6,643 nucleotides of DNA from contig JAEZRM010000155.1 of the NCBI GenBank assembly GCA_023412805.1, positions 1-6,643 of the forward strand, written 5' to 3'. The number at the start of each line of letters is the position of its first letter. Positions within the stretch are counted from its first letter, which is position 1. The position numbers and the translations under genes were made by a program. A model generated the notes under the pieces. It made no database searches. It was not told the DNA's origin and worked only from the letters and a program-made list of their open reading frames with translations. The stretch is from Pseudomonadota bacterium (GTDB lineage Bacteria > Pseudomonadota > Alphaproteobacteria > Rhizobiales > Hyphomicrobiaceae). Positions 6,512 through 6,643 of this stretch are shown here, piece by piece.

Positions 6512-6643
6512 ATGACGACCGCGCCGCCCAGCGGACCATTGCAGACCGGTCTGCAATGCTTCGCCGCGGTGGCGCGCCACCACGGCGTCGACCTCGCGGT
6601 CGAGCGGATGCTGCATGATCACGCGCTGACGGGTGCGGAGGAT
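6512..6643 (+). CDS. Type I secretion ABC transporter (HlyB-like) with C39-like N-terminal domain, partial
   Basis: Only the first 44 residues are visible; the frame is open at the right edge. The segment LQTGLQCFAAVARHHGVDLA (10-29) followed by LHDHALTGAED fits the first two helices of the C39 peptidase-like domain at the N terminus of HlyB/LapB-type exporters (compare the HlyB pattern DYGLYALEILAQYHN). In true C39 peptidases the catalytic Cys is in a (D/E)CG motif; here that position reads QTG, with Thr12 in place of Cys, so the domain should be a non-cleaving substrate-binding domain. The complete protein would be about 700 residues, with six membrane helices and an ATPase in the inner membrane. 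The start at ATG 6512 is nine bases after the previous stop without a clear ribosome site, which suggests translational coupling. A short fragment, so the call is good but not certain. Confidence 0.75.
   Translation, partial: MTTAPPSGPLQTGLQCFAAVARHHGVDLAVERMLHDHALTGAED

Noticed and set aside
6167..6622. Minus-strand frames opposite the small protein and exporter start
   Set aside because: The plus-strand frames have a good ribosome site, operon spacing and, for the exporter, a recognisable domain; the opposite frames have none of these.

Overview
The window is GC-rich (by eye, except for an AT-richer patch at about 820-910) and shows dense bacterial coding with strong G/C bias at third codon positions. 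A serralysin-type RTX protease placed just upstream of a type I secretion (T1SS) exporter, together with an NAD-type SDR dehydrogenase, fits a proteobacterium. An alphaproteobacterium of the Hyphomicrobiales/Bradyrhizobium type is my best guess, but nothing here fixes the genus.

Layout. (1) Positions 1-684, minus strand: most of a short-chain dehydrogenase/reductase gene, whose C-terminal end runs off the left edge. (2) Positions 685-987: a 303-base divergent intergenic region. It holds a perfect 18-base dyad (763-780), a 7-bp stem-loop (789-816) and a perfect TATAAT on the minus strand (821-826), ending with a clear Shine-Dalgarno site for the next gene. (3) Positions 988-6123, plus strand: one 1711-residue open frame. 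It encodes a zinc metalloprotease of the serralysin/M10 type, then about 500 residues of RTX calcium-binding repeats, then eight tandem repeats of about 110 residues that run to the C terminus and look like an extracellular cadherin-like or Ig-like stalk. (4) Positions 6124-6214: a short gap with two overlapping, mutually exclusive hairpins and a good Shine-Dalgarno site. (5) Positions 6215-6502: a 95-residue conserved-looking small protein of unknown function. (6) Position 6512 to the right edge: the first 44 residues of what looks like a T1SS ABC transporter with an inactive C39-like N-terminal domain, as in HlyB.

Inferred working model: the large protein is made in the cytosol, exported unfolded by the transporter encoded downstream, folds on meeting extracellular calcium, and acts as a secreted or surface-held protease. 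The small protein between substrate and exporter is positioned to help export or regulate it. The membrane-fusion (HlyD-like) partner is not in the window. The SDR gene is divergent and has no obvious role in this system.

The points most worth following are the fusion of a serralysin head to a long recently expanded repeat stalk, the Cys-x-Cys-x-x-Cys cluster at its N terminus, the small protein in the T1SS operon, and the competing hairpins between the protease gene and the export genes.
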